A stretch of DNA of 64,000 bases from Streptomyces xanthochromogenes (lineage in GTDB: Bacteria; Actinomycetota; Actinomycetes; Streptomycetales; Streptomycetaceae): assembly GCF_014650455.1 (NCBI RefSeq), contig NZ_BMUZ01000004.1, forward strand, positions 496,001-560,000. The letters run 5' to 3'. A program made the position numbers and the translations under genes. The notes under the pieces are model-generated. The model did no database searches. It worked only from the letters and a program-made list of their open reading frames with translations, and was not told the DNA's origin. Shown piece by piece: positions 10,824 to 19,021 of the stretch. The first letter of the stretch is position 1. Each line of letters starts with the position of its first letter.

Positions 10824-11612
10824 TTACGGGCGGCGGCGGGGCTTGCCGCGCTTGGCGGCGCTCTTCGGGGCGCCGGAACCACCGCGGGCGTTCTTGCCGC
10901 CCGCCTTGGCCGCCTTGCCACCGGTCTTGCCCGCTGCGGGCTTGCGCGGGGCGCCGCTCTTGTCGGCGCGCTTCTCCTTCGGCTTGGGCGGAGTGGGCGT
11001 GCGGCCACGGGTGCTGTTCACGGTACGGCCGCGGACGATCCCGATGAACTCCTCCACCAGGTCCGGGGTGACCTCCGCCTCCGGCCACGACAGGGCGACG
11101 CGGGACTCCGGCACACCCGTGATCGTCCGGTAGGTGAGGTCCTTGCGGTGGTACAGGCGGGCCAGCGACTGCGGCACGACGAGCAGACCCACCCCGGCGG
11201 CCACCAGCTCGACGGCGTCCTCGGTGGTGGCGGGGCGCTCGAAGGCGGGCAGGCCCGGCGGGCGCTCCCAGTCCAGGGTGTCGTCCAGGGGGTGCAGCAC
11301 GATCTCGTCGGCCAGCTCGTCTGCGGACACCTCTTCGACGGCGGCGACGAGGTGGTCCTTGGGGACCACGACGACCGTCGTCTCGGTGTAGAGGGGGATC
11401 GCGCTGAGATCCGTGCGGTCGATCGGCAGCCGTACGAACCCGGCGTCCGCTCCCCGGCCGCGCAGCATGTCGGGTGCCTCGGCCGCGGAGACCGTGCTGA
11501 GGGTGAGGGGGACGTCCGGCAGCCGCTCGTTCCAGATCCGCACCCACTTGCTCGGCGTCACACCAGGAACATAGGCGAGCCGGAACGATGGGGGTTCTTC
11601 CGAGCCTGTCAC
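10824..11612 (-). CDS. Stand-alone LysR substrate-binding domain with basic tail
   Basis: A 262-residue protein. Residues 8-195 form a periplasmic-binding-like LysR effector domain ('FRLAYVPGVTP', 'LTLSTVSAAEAPDML', 'VELVAAGVGLLVVPQS'). The usual N-terminal winged helix-turn-helix is absent, since the effector domain starts at once. Residues 200-262 are a low-complexity Lys/Ala/Pro/Gly tail ('RADKSGAPRKPAAGKTGGK') like histone H1 tails, which could bind nucleic acid non-specifically. It is divergent from the DUF5997 gene, with starts 58 bp apart. It might act as a ligand-binding modulator; true function unknown. Confidence 0.8.
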   Translation of the reverse strand: MTGSEEPPSFRLAYVPGVTPSKWVRIWNERLPDVPLTLSTVSAAEAPDMLRGRGADAGFVRLPIDRTDLSAIPLYTETTVVVVPKDHLVAAVEEVSADELADEIVLHPLDDTLDWERPPGLPAFERPATTEDAVELVAAGVGLLVVPQSLARLYHRKDLTYRTITGVPESRVALSWPEAEVTPDLVEEFIGIVRGRTVNSTRGRTPTPPKPKEKRADKSGAPRKPAAGKTGGKAAKAGGKNARGGSGAPKSAAKRGKPRRRP

Positions 11613-11670
11613 TCCGCCAGGTTACCGGTCGTGGTCGGCGGTATCGCACACGCTCGCTACTCTTGGGACC

Positions 11671-12078
11671 ATGACGTCGCACCAGACCACCCAGACGATG
11701 AAGCCCGCGACCGCGGCGAAGAAGCTGGGTGTGTACCTTGAGGCCACCCCCGCAGAGTTCCAGGAGGGAGTCGTCTCGCGCAGTGAACTGAACGCCCTGC
11801 AGGCCGACCCGCCCCAGTGGCTCCAGGACCTGCGACGCACCGGCCCGCACCCCCGGCCCGTGGTCGCCGCGAAGCTCGGCGTCTCCATCGCGGGCCTCGC
11901 CCGTGGCGGAGTCACCGAGGCCCTCACCACGGAGCAGATCGACGCGCTGAAGCAGGACAACCCCGAGTGGCTGCAGAAGGAGCGCACCACTCAGGCCGAG
12001 GTCCGCAAGGAGTCGGTCCGCATCAAGGAGAAGAACAAGGAGAAGGAAGCGCGTCAGGCCGACGGCCCCCGCTCCTGA
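11671..12078 (+). CDS. DUF5997 family protein
   Basis: A small 135-residue soluble protein of the actinobacterial DUF5997 family. Motifs seen are 'MKPATAAKKLGVYLEATP', 'ELNALQADPPQWLQDLR' and 'PVVAAKLGVSIAGLARGG', followed by a charged helical tail rich in Lys/Glu. The repeated 'AAKLGV' could be remnants of HTH-like helices. I know of no defined function. It is divergent from the HTH-less LysR protein, a pairing I recall as common in Streptomyces, so the two may work together. Confidence 0.85.
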   Translation: MTSHQTTQTMKPATAAKKLGVYLEATPAEFQEGVVSRSELNALQADPPQWLQDLRRTGPHPRPVVAAKLGVSIAGLARGGVTEALTTEQIDALKQDNPEWLQKERTTQAEVRKESVRIKEKNKEKEARQADGPRS

Positions 12079-12116
12079 CCCACCCCGGCGTCCCCGACGC
12101 CACCGCCGCGTACACC

Positions 12117-12159
12117 CAGTGCCGCCGCCCGTTTGCCCCGCATCCGGTCGGCGGCACTG
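12117..12159 (+). terminator. Hairpin after DUF5997 gene
   Basis: Arms CAGTGCCGCC and GGCGGCACTG, 10 bp perfect, with a 23-nt loop, 38 bp after the stop. The long loop makes it a moderate terminator candidate. Confidence 0.5.
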
Positions 12160-12270
12160 TGCGTGGGGCCGCGGCAGCCCGCGCTCGCGCCCGTCGCCGG
12201 CGCCCCGCTTTCCGCGTGGTCCGCGTCGTCCGCGCCGTCCGCCAGGCAGGCCTGTTCAGCTGAAACTGGA

Positions 12271-12282
12271 CAGTCTGGACTG
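12271..12282. promoter_or_regulatory. Possible MarR operator
   Basis: CAGTC-TG-GACTG palindrome overlapped by a direct repeat CTGGAC, 19 bp before the MarR start. It is a plausible autoregulatory site, seen by sequence only. Confidence 0.4.
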
Positions 12283-12301
12283 AAGAACTTACGGTGACGA
12301 C

Positions 12302-12751
12302 ATGGAAGACACCGCCGACGGCATCTCCGCGTCCGCCCTTCGCGCGGCACGCGACCTGCGGGTGGCGTTCAGCAGGCTGCGGCGACGGCTGCGAGAGGTC
12401 GCGGACACCCAGGACCTCACGCCCTCGCAGGTGTCCGCGCTCGCCCTCGTCGAAAAGGGCGGAGCTGCCTCCGCCAGCGCACTGGCGGCCACTGAAGGCG
12501 TACGCCCCCAGTCGATGGCCGCCACTCTCGCCGCGCTCGACCAGCACGGCCTGATCCGGCGCAGCCAGGATCCGCGGGACGGCCGCCGCCAGTTGGTCAC
12601 CCTCACCGAGGCGGGCCGCGAGCGCGCCGAGGGAAATCGGCAGGCCCGCGCCGAGTGGCTCACCCAGGCCTTCCAGGACCGCTACACCGAGGAGGAGCGC
12701 GCCACGATCTCCGAGGCGATGGCCCTCCTCGAACGGCTCGGCGAGCCGTGA
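12302..12751 (+). CDS. MarR-family transcriptional regulator
   Basis: A 149-residue winged-helix repressor. The recognition helix is in 'GVRPQSMAATLAALDQHGLI' and the wing in 'DPRDGRRQLVTLTEAGRE', with dimerisation helices at both ends, the normal length and order for MarR. The ATG 12302 is near a palindrome at 12271-12282. The isochorismatase-like hydrolase lies 121 bp downstream on the same strand and is its probable target. The effector is unknown. Confidence 0.9.
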   Translation: MEDTADGISASALRAARDLRVAFSRLRRRLREVADTQDLTPSQVSALALVEKGGAASASALAATEGVRPQSMAATLAALDQHGLIRRSQDPRDGRRQLVTLTEAGRERAEGNRQARAEWLTQAFQDRYTEEERATISEAMALLERLGEP

Positions 12752-12872
12752 TCCCGGACGCCGACCGGCCACCGGTCCGGGGCGTCCGCCACGACCACTG
12801 GCCCCACCCCCTCAACAGGCCCTGAAATCAGAGCAGTTGAGCGAATCACGTACACGCAGGAAAGGCACCACC

Positions 12873-13460
12873 ATGGCTCTCACCACGCTCGACCAGAACA
12901 CGGCGCTCGTCGTCATCGACCTTCAGCGGGGCATCGTCGCCGCCCCTACCGAGCCGTACTCCGCCGCCGATGTCGTGGCCCGCTCGGCCGAACTGGCCGA
13001 CGCCTTCCGCGCGCACGGGCTCCCCGTCGTCCTGGTCCGCGTCTCGTTCGCCCCCGACGGCGCGGACGCTCCCCGGGGCCGTACGGAGAACGCCGGGCAC
13101 GGCGGGCAGCCGCCGCAGGGCTGGGACGTCATCGTCGACGAGATCGCCGGGCACCCCGGGGACATCACCGTCACCAAGCGCAACTGGGGCGCTTTCCACG
13201 GCACCGACCTCGACCTCCAGCTGCGCCGCCGAGGTGTCACCCAGATCGTGCTGACCGGCGTGGCCACCAGCATCGGCGTCGAGTCGACCGCCCGGGCCGC
13301 GCACGAGCACGGCTACCACGTCACCCTGGCCACCGACGCGATGACGGACCTGAACGCGGACGCGCACCGCAACAGCGTCGAGCGGATCTTCCCCCGCCTC
13401 GGCGAGTCCGGCACGACGGCCGAGATCGGCGAGCTGCTGGCCAAGACCCGCTCCGCCTGA
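12873..13460 (+). CDS. Isochorismatase-like cysteine-hydrolase-family protein lacking the Cys
   Basis: A 195-residue Rossmann-like hydrolase of the isochorismatase/nicotinamidase superfamily. The catalytic Asp is in 'VVIDLQRG' and the Lys in 'TVTKRNWGAF'. Where cysteine hydrolases have a nucleophilic Cys ('TNxCVEST'), this protein reads 'ATSIGVESTAR', with Gly in place of Cys. Isochorismatases proper also lack this Cys, so activity on a vinyl ether or other non-amide substrate is possible. RBS CAGGAAAGG precedes ATG 12873. It probably belongs with the MarR gene before it. Confidence 0.85.
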   Translation: MALTTLDQNTALVVIDLQRGIVAAPTEPYSAADVVARSAELADAFRAHGLPVVLVRVSFAPDGADAPRGRTENAGHGGQPPQGWDVIVDEIAGHPGDITVTKRNWGAFHGTDLDLQLRRRGVTQIVLTGVATSIGVESTARAAHEHGYHVTLATDAMTDLNADAHRNSVERIFPRLGESGTTAEIGELLAKTRSA

Positions 13461-13532
13461 GGCTCCGCGCAGGGGCGGGGCCTGCGGGCGCCACGCATCC
13501 CGGGCGCCCTGGGTACACCGGCGCCGTGGCTC

Positions 13533-14024
13533 TCAGGTGTCCTTGGCGGGGTGACCGGCGTCGATGTCCGCGCCGTCGCTCAGCCGGAACGGCTGCCGGT
13601 CGCCGGGTCCCGCCGACGCCTCGGCCGGGGCGAGCAGGAAGCCGACATGGTCCCCGCCCTCGACGCGGCTCTCCACCCGCCCCACGAACCACGTCGGCAC
13701 CGCGTCGAGCAGCGCCGTGCCCGCGGGGCCCTCGCGCCAGGCGAGGCCGGCGAACTTGTCCACCTCGTCGCCCGTACGGCCACCGAATCGCTCGGCCAGG
13801 TCGTGCTGGGCGCGGCCCAGCAGGTGCACGGCGAGGAATTCGGCCGAACTCGCCACGCGGTAGGTCCTGTTGGCAGTGGACAACCACACCATGAAGCGCA
13901 CTGGTTCGATCGAGCACTGCGAGGCGAACCCCACGAGGCACCCGGCGCGCTCCTCACCCGCCACCGCCGTCACGACGTACATCGGGTAGTCCAGGCGGTC
14001 GAGGAACTCATCCATGCCGGTCAC
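13533..14024 (-). CDS. Flavin reductase domain protein
   Basis: A 163-residue split-barrel flavin reductase (PF01613-like). 'PMYVVTAVAGEERAGCLVGFASQCS' is the strand pair that contacts FMN, and 'RFMVWLSTANRTYRV' follows it. Such proteins supply reduced FMN to monooxygenases or keep bound FMN. I chose GTG 14024 because GAGGAG lies 9 bp before it; the ATG at 14015 is too far from any ribosome site. It converges on the isochorismatase-like gene and has no operon partner. Confidence 0.8.
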   Translation of the reverse strand: MTGMDEFLDRLDYPMYVVTAVAGEERAGCLVGFASQCSIEPVRFMVWLSTANRTYRVASSAEFLAVHLLGRAQHDLAERFGGRTGDEVDKFAGLAWREGPAGTALLDAVPTWFVGRVESRVEGGDHVGFLLAPAEASAGPGDRQPFRLSDGADIDAGHPAKDT

Positions 14025-14258
14025 ACCGCTCAACTCCTCACCTCGTCCTGCGTGGACCGACAAACAACCGACCACACGCGTACCCCGCGGCACGCCCCGG
14101 GGCGGCCGATCGGCCGAAAGGATCGACTCGGGCGGGCAGGCCGTGTGTAGGGGCGGGGGCCGGGGGCACCCGGGCGTTGCGCGGACGCGGCGCCGTGCGT
14201 CAAGGGCGCCCGCCGTCCGCATCCGCACCCATCGTCCATACGAAGGGACCGTTCCACC

Positions 14259-14606
14259 ATGGCGAACATCTGGGCCTACCCCGAGGCAGCCGCGTACCAG
14301 CCGGGCACCGACCTCACCGGCTACAAGGTCGAAGCGACCGACGGAAGCATCGGCAAGGTCGACAAGTACTCGGAGGAGGTCAGCTCCTCGTACATCGTCG
14401 TCGACACCGGCCCGTGGATCTTCGGCAAGTCCGTCCTGCTGCCGGCCGGGGTCCTCACGCGCATCGACCCGACCGAGAAGAAGATCTACGTCGCGTGCGC
14501 CAAGGAACAGATCAAGAACTCCCCCGAGTTCGACAAGGAGAAGCACCTCGGAGACCCGGCCTACCACGAGCAGGTCGGCGGCTACTACGGGCGCCCGCAC
14601 AACTGA
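14259..14606 (+). CDS. PRC-barrel domain protein
   Basis: A 115-residue protein whose first 75 residues form a PRC-barrel ('GTDLTGYKVEATDGSIGKVDKYS', then 'YIVVDTGPWIFGKSVLLPAG'). The rest is a polar tail ending in 'YYGRPHN'. PRC-barrels occur in photosynthetic reaction-centre H subunits, RimM and many small stress-type proteins of actinomycetes. The exact job is unknown. RBS GAAGGGA precedes ATG 14259. A strong hairpin follows. Confidence 0.88.
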   Translation: MANIWAYPEAAAYQPGTDLTGYKVEATDGSIGKVDKYSEEVSSSYIVVDTGPWIFGKSVLLPAGVLTRIDPTEKKIYVACAKEQIKNSPEFDKEKHLGDPAYHEQVGGYYGRPHN

Positions 14607-14616
14607 CGCCCCCTCA

Positions 14617-14649
14617 CGATGCCCGGCCGCCAACCGCGGCCGGGCATCG
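14617..14649. terminator. Bidirectional hairpin terminator
   Basis: Perfect 14-bp arms CGATGCCCGGCCGC / GCGGCCGGGCATCG with a 5-nt loop, between the convergent PRC-barrel gene and the hypothetical gene ending at 14671. Confidence 0.85.
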
Positions 14650-14670
14650 GCATGTCGAGCCGCACCGGCG

Positions 14671-15168
14671 TCAGGGGGCGGCGAGCCACTCTTCGAGTAC
14701 GGCCTCCCGCTCGCGCGAGCGCAGCAGGCCGGTCACGTCCCGCGCACCCCACCACCGGCTCGGGAGGGCGGGCGAGGAGGTGCCCTCGACGAAGCGGGTG
14801 AGGAGCGCGTGCGAGAGGTCGACCTCCCGCCGGGTGTAGGCGGTCGCGGCGCCGGACGGGACGAGCACCTCGACGCGGGCGCCGTCGCGGGTGCCGACCG
14901 CCACCGTCATCATCTCGGGGCTGCCGGGCATCCACAGGTCGAGGGCGGCCGCGGCCACCGTCGCGGCTCGGCCGGCCCATCGCACCCCGGCCGAGCGGAC
15001 AGGCGCCCCGGTCACCGTCAGGGCGGTCACCTCGCCCCAGGGCCACTGCCCCGCGGCGGGCCCGGTCACCCGCAGCACCTCGGGCGTGAGAAGCACCTCC
15101 GCCGTCGCCGTCGCGCCGGGCGTGCCCAGGTGGACGTTCTCCGCGTCGATCCAGAAGAGACCGACCAT
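14671..15168 (-). CDS. Hypothetical protein
   Basis: A 165-residue protein that I do not recognise. It begins 'MVGLFWIDAENVHLG' and looks beta-rich in the first 110 residues (alternating hydrophobics such as 'VEVLVPSG'), a pattern like PH-type domains, with a helical C-terminus ('LLRSREREAVLEEWLAAP'). ATG 15168 was chosen because GGAAGGCGGG precedes it; an upstream extension has no supporting features. It lies between the PRC-barrel terminator and the CDF transporter, without clear functional linkage. Confidence 0.6.
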   Translation of the reverse strand: MVGLFWIDAENVHLGTPGATATAEVLLTPEVLRVTGPAAGQWPWGEVTALTVTGAPVRSAGVRWAGRAATVAAAALDLWMPGSPEMMTVAVGTRDGARVEVLVPSGAATAYTRREVDLSHALLTRFVEGTSSPALPSRWWGARDVTGLLRSREREAVLEEWLAAP

Positions 15169-15337
15169 GCAGCCCGCCTTCCGCGGGGCCGGTGGCGTGG
15201 GTGCCGATTCCAAGGCGAACTCCAGGGTGCCGTGCGGGTTTTCCGGCGACCCTAGATCACCTGGGGAAATCCTCCGAACGGCACCGATGGATTCCGGGCA
15301 CCCCGAACGGCCTGCACCCGGGTGCGTCACATCCTCG

Positions 15338-16381
15338 TCAGCGCGTCACATCGGGTTCGTGCGGCTCGCCCGTCTCCCGTGCCCCGTCTCCCCCACGCAC
15401 CCCGTCTCCTGCACGTGCCCCGTGCGATTCGCGCGCCTCGTGCGATTCATGCGTCCCGCCGGGCGGGTCCGCGGGCGCCTCCGTGATGTCGAGGAACACC
15501 TGGTCCGCCTCCGGCCACTCCTTCACCACGGCGGCCTTGATCCGTTCGGAGACCAGCTCCAGGTGCTCACTGTCGAGCCCGGGCCGCAGGTCGATGCGGG
15601 CGGCGACGAGCGTCGAGTCGAGGCCGAGACGCATCGTCAGAAGGCTGGCCACGTTGTCGATCTCGGGCTGCCGGTCCAGCAACGCCCTGATGTCGTCCCG
15701 CAGTTCGGGAGCGACGGCCTCGCCGATGAGCTGCTCGCGGGCGTCCTTGCCGAGCCGGTACGCCACGTACACCAGGAGCAGACCGATGGCGAGCGAGGCC
15801 GAGGCCTCCCAGACGACCTGGCCGGTGACCATGTGCAGGGCCATGCCCCCACCGGCGAGCAGCACGCCGAGCACCGCGGTGCCGTCCTCGGCGATGACGG
15901 TGCGCAGAGCCGGGTCGCTGCCGATGCCGCCGCTCTGGCCGCGCACCTGGTACAGGGCGCGCAGCAGCGAGCCGCCCTCGGCGAGGAGCGCCACACCGAG
16001 GACGGAGAGGCCCGCGATGTAGCCGCCGGTGGACTCCTGCTCGTGCGAGCGCAGCGCCTCGATGCCCTGCAGGAACGAGAAGCAGCCGCCCATGACGAAG
16101 ATGCCGACGGCGGCGAGCAGGGACCAGAAGTAGCGTTCCTTGCCGTAACCGAAGGGGTGTTGCTCGTCGGCCGGGCGCCGGCTGCGGCGCAGTGCCGCGA
16201 GCAGGAAGACCTCGTTCATGCTGTCGGCCACCGAGTGCGCTGCCTCCGAGAGCAGCGCGGGCGACCCGGCGAAGACTCCGGCCGCGGCCTTGGCCGCGGC
16301 GATCAGTAGGTTGGCGCCGAGCGCCACAAGGACGGTCAGGCGGGTCTTACGGTCCTTCTTGTCTGCCGTGTCTGTGCTCAT
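15338..16381 (-). CDS. Cation diffusion facilitator (CDF) transporter
   Basis: A 347-residue inner-membrane metal/proton antiporter of the CDF family. Six helices lie in residues 15-215. TM2 carries the metal site 'HSVAD' (His49, Asp53), TM5 has 'EDGTAVLG' (Glu165-Asp166), and a cytoplasmic ferredoxin-like domain covers about 220-300. The TM5 site suggests the SLC30A9-like branch rather than classical Zn exporters, so the metal is uncertain. The last 45 residues are a low-complexity tail with scattered His ('HESHEARESHG'). No metal regulator is adjacent. Confidence 0.88.
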   Translation of the reverse strand: MSTDTADKKDRKTRLTVLVALGANLLIAAAKAAAGVFAGSPALLSEAAHSVADSMNEVFLLAALRRSRRPADEQHPFGYGKERYFWSLLAAVGIFVMGGCFSFLQGIEALRSHEQESTGGYIAGLSVLGVALLAEGGSLLRALYQVRGQSGGIGSDPALRTVIAEDGTAVLGVLLAGGGMALHMVTGQVVWEASASLAIGLLLVYVAYRLGKDAREQLIGEAVAPELRDDIRALLDRQPEIDNVASLLTMRLGLDSTLVAARIDLRPGLDSEHLELVSERIKAAVVKEWPEADQVFLDITEAPADPPGGTHESHEARESHGARAGDGVRGGDGARETGEPHEPDVTR

Positions 16382-16462
16382 TCACCAAGTCCCTGTAGCG
16401 GCATGCTGTGTGATGGTCCGTCAGATGGCGTTCGGATGCCGTTCGGATGCCGGAGACGTGCC

Positions 16463-16507
16463 CCTTGCGGGCGGAGGGACGTCGTGGACCGCCCTCCGCC
16501 CGCAAGG
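16463..16507 (-). terminator. Strong hairpin terminator
   Basis: Perfect 16-bp arms (16463-16478 and 16492-16507, CCTTGCGGGCGGAGGG and complement) with a 13-nt loop. It lies just after the end of the SRPBCC gene on the minus strand. Confidence 0.8.
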
Positions 16508-16521
16508 CGGCTCGCGGCCGG

Positions 16522-17721
16522 TCACCGGCGGCTGTCGCTCCGGGCGCCCGCGTAGGAGCGGCGCTTGCGCGCGGACGAAACCTCTTCGGGGTCGTCCTCG
16601 GCCTCCCCTTCCGGCTCGTCCTCGTACTCCGCCTCCGGTTCCTCCTCGTCCTCGTACTCGCCCTCGAAGTCGCCCTCCGCCTCGTCCTCGTACTCCTCTT
16701 CGGGCTCGGCTTCGGGGTCGGCTTCGGGGTCGGCCTCATCCGGCTCCGCTTCCTGCTCCGGATTCCGGTCCTCTTCCGGCTCGCCCTCGTCCTCGTCCCG
16801 CTCGAAGTCCTGATCCTCGTCCTGGACCTCGTCCGTGGGCTCGTCCCGGTCGTCCTCGCGGTCGGACTGCTCCGCCTCCCGCTGCTCCTCCTCGGCCACG
16901 GCGTCCTCGTGGCTCACGACGACCTCGCCGTCCCTGATCTCGCCTCGCCAGCCTCCCTCGGCCTCGCCGCGCAACGCGATGTGGCGCGCGAAGTTCTTGA
17001 GGTCGAGGCGGGCGCGACGGCCCTGGGCACGCCAGATGTTGCCGGTCTTCTCGAAGAGGCCCTTGGAGTAGTACTCCATGACCAGCAGGACGCGGGTGAT
17101 GTTCTCGCCCAGCGGGTGGAAGGTGACGACGCCCTTCACGCTGCCCTTGGCGCCCTCGGAGGTCCACACGATGCGGGCGTCCGGCACCTGTTCGGTGGTG
17201 TGCGCCTTCCAGCTGCGGCTGGACCAGAAGACCTTCACCTTCCAGTCCGACGTGGTGTCGTCGGCGACGGTCGCGCTCTTCACGCCCTTGGCGAAGGTGG
17301 CGAACGACTGGAGCTGGGTCCACTGGTCGTACGCCTCGCGCACGGGGACGCCCACGTCCACCGATTCCATGATGACGGTCGGCTTGCGCCCGCCGCCGCC
17401 CTTCTTGCGCTTGCCGCCGAGGCTCTTGAACATCTCCTTGGCGTTGTCCTTCAGGTGCGAGGCGCCCAGTTCGACGGCGGTGCGCACCGGGCCCTTGCCC
17501 TCGGCGATCTTGCGGCCGCCTTCGAGTGCCAGCTTGGCGAAGCCGGGACTGTTGCCCTCGGCTATGTCGTTGAGCTTGCCCGTGGTCTCGCCGAGCTTGT
17601 GGCCCACGCCCACGAGGAGCCGCTCGCCCTGGGCGAGCAGATAGTTCTGGAGCTCCGACTTCAGATGGTCGACCGCGGGGCTGTCCTTCAGCGGGTTCTT
17701 CGACTCAGCCACGGTCCTCAC
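16522..17721 (-). CDS. SRPBCC protein with long acidic tail (GvpZ-like)
   Basis: A 399-residue protein. Residues 1-110 are helical and polar, about 112-255 form a SRPBCC/polyketide-cyclase fold ('VIMESVDVGVPVREAYDQWTQ', 'WTSEGAKGSVKGVVTFHPLG'), and about 270-385 are almost all Glu/Asp/Pro. I recall such SRPBCC proteins, together with the protein upstream, as accessory members (GvpZ, GvpY) of actinomycete gas-vesicle clusters, but no gvpA, F, L, J or K is present here. The start is GTG 17721 (a second GTG at 17712); both have weak ribosome sites and overlap the end of the upstream gene, which implies coupling. Confidence 0.75.
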   Translation of the reverse strand: MRTVAESKNPLKDSPAVDHLKSELQNYLLAQGERLLVGVGHKLGETTGKLNDIAEGNSPGFAKLALEGGRKIAEGKGPVRTAVELGASHLKDNAKEMFKSLGGKRKKGGGGRKPTVIMESVDVGVPVREAYDQWTQLQSFATFAKGVKSATVADDTTSDWKVKVFWSSRSWKAHTTEQVPDARIVWTSEGAKGSVKGVVTFHPLGENITRVLLVMEYYSKGLFEKTGNIWRAQGRRARLDLKNFARHIALRGEAEGGWRGEIRDGEVVVSHEDAVAEEEQREAEQSDREDDRDEPTDEVQDEDQDFERDEDEGEPEEDRNPEQEAEPDEADPEADPEAEPEEEYEDEAEGDFEGEYEDEEEPEAEYEDEPEGEAEDDPEEVSSARKRRSYAGARSDSRR

Positions 17722-18442
17722 CGCCCTGGGCCGCGCGCCGGCTCGCCGTCTTCTTCGCCGGCGCCCGCTTGGCCGTGCGCTGCACGGACTTGGTCGCCTT
17801 CGTGGCCGAAGTAGCCCTGGACGAAGCCGACTTGGCGGCAGAGCGCGTGGTCGAACGGGGCTTGCTCGTCGGCCCCCCGTCGGAGTCGGAAGCCCTGCTG
17901 GAGCTCCGGCTCGAACGCCGCCCGGAGGATTTGGCCGACCCCGTACCCGACTCCCGGCCCGAGCCGCTGCCCGAGTCGCTGCCGGAGGAGGAACGAGAGG
18001 AGGAACGGGAGGACGACTTGGACGACGACTTCGCGGGGCGCTCGTCGTCCTCCTCGTACTCTTCTGGCTCTTCCGGCTCTTCCGGCTCCTCGTCCCGCGC
18101 CGAGCCGGTCACGTTCGGAACAACGCCCGATATGCGGTCCTGCACACCCAGCGTGCGGTCGTGCAGCCGGTCGGCAAGTCCCTCGATCTGCCGGTTGAGC
18201 AGCGCGCCCGTGGCCGCCTTGCCCACCCCGCGCAGATCGCCGCGGAGCTGGTCGCCGATCTCCTTGAACTGGGGGTTGCCGGCCAATTGGGCCGCCGCGA
18301 AGTCCGCGATCGCCCGCGGGCTCAACTGCAGGCGCTTGCCCATGACCAGTGTGCCGATGCCGAACGCGAGCTTTGCCTTCTTGGTGCGCCCGAGCAGATA
18401 GCCCGCGCCTACCGCGAGCCCCAATCCCAGCCGATTGTTCAT
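17705..18442 (-). CDS. GvpY-like accessory protein with basic Ser-rich tail
   Basis: A 245-residue protein. 'MNNRLGLGLAVGAGYLLGRTKKAKLAFG' is a Gly-rich hydrophobic N-terminus followed by a conserved helical region to about residue 110 ('FKEIGDQLRGDLRGVGKAATG'). Then comes an acidic patch ('EEPEEPEEPEEYEEDDE') and a Ser/Lys/Arg/Ala-rich tail. This matches my memory of the small 'DNA primase'-misannotated GvpY proteins of streptomycete gas-vesicle loci. ATG 18442 has GAGGACAGG upstream. It overlaps the SRPBCC gene by 17 bp, so the pair forms one unit. Function unknown; the charged tails of the two proteins are opposite and could interact. Confidence 0.7.
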   Translation of the reverse strand: MNNRLGLGLAVGAGYLLGRTKKAKLAFGIGTLVMGKRLQLSPRAIADFAAAQLAGNPQFKEIGDQLRGDLRGVGKAATGALLNRQIEGLADRLHDRTLGVQDRISGVVPNVTGSARDEEPEEPEEPEEYEEDDERPAKSSSKSSSRSSSRSSSGSDSGSGSGRESGTGSAKSSGRRSSRSSSRASDSDGGPTSKPRSTTRSAAKSASSRATSATKATKSVQRTAKRAPAKKTASRRAAQGGEDRG

Positions 18443-19021
18443 ATCAGACCTGTCCTCTTCTCGTCCGTCTCGCGATGGGGAGCCTGTGGAGGCCTCATCA
18501 CACCGGGTAGCCAACATGGCCAGAGCCAAACCCTGGGCCCGGAGGCGGAGTCGAAGGGGGCGGGACGCCCCGGAGGCGGCCCCGTCGTCGGCCGCCCGTC
18601 CCAGGAGACGGACTCCCCGGTGGCGCCGTTCACTGCGCGGCGCCCGAACCACCACCGGGCTCGGCATCGCCCGAACGCCGACGTCCAGGGCATGCCCGTG
18701 ACGGTCGGGTGCCGAGGGGCCGCTTCCGAGCGGCCGTCCAGATGACGCACGCCGCGCAGGCCCGGCTCGGCGGCGGGCGGCCCGCCGGCCGACTGCGGCA
18801 CGAGCGGCACTTCGATGCCGCCCAGTCGTAGCGACCAGGAGTGCACGGGAGGACAACAGGCCCTGCACGAAAGCGAGTTGGGGTCGCCCTCGCACCCGCC
18901 TGGCGGCCCGTGCCCGAATCCGGGGAGCGAGTCCTCAGCCCCTGATGAGGGTGCGTGATCGTACGTCTACTCTGGTCCCGCCAGGCCGTACGGTGGCGGC
19001 CACCAGGAAACGGAGCACGCG
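18443..19021. other. Divergent intergenic region without gene
   Basis: 579 bp between the GvpY-like gene (minus) and the receptor kinase (plus). I see no supported ORF, no strong hairpin and no clear repeat. It must hold both promoters. Confidence 0.55.

Noticed and set aside
13483..13515. GGGCGCC / GGCGCCC pair between isochorismatase-like and flavin reductase genes as terminator
   Set aside because: A short 7-bp stem of simple GC sequence; expected often in such DNA.
16565..16813. Acidic low-complexity stretch considered as a frameshift in the SRPBCC gene
   Set aside because: The minus-strand Glu/Asp/Pro tail is a common feature of this protein type; the alternative Ser-rich reading frame has no start or domain.
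18439..18846. 135-codon minus-strand frame in the gap before the kinase
   Set aside because: No ribosome site, no hydrophobic or domain pattern, and Trp/Pro-rich random-looking sequence.
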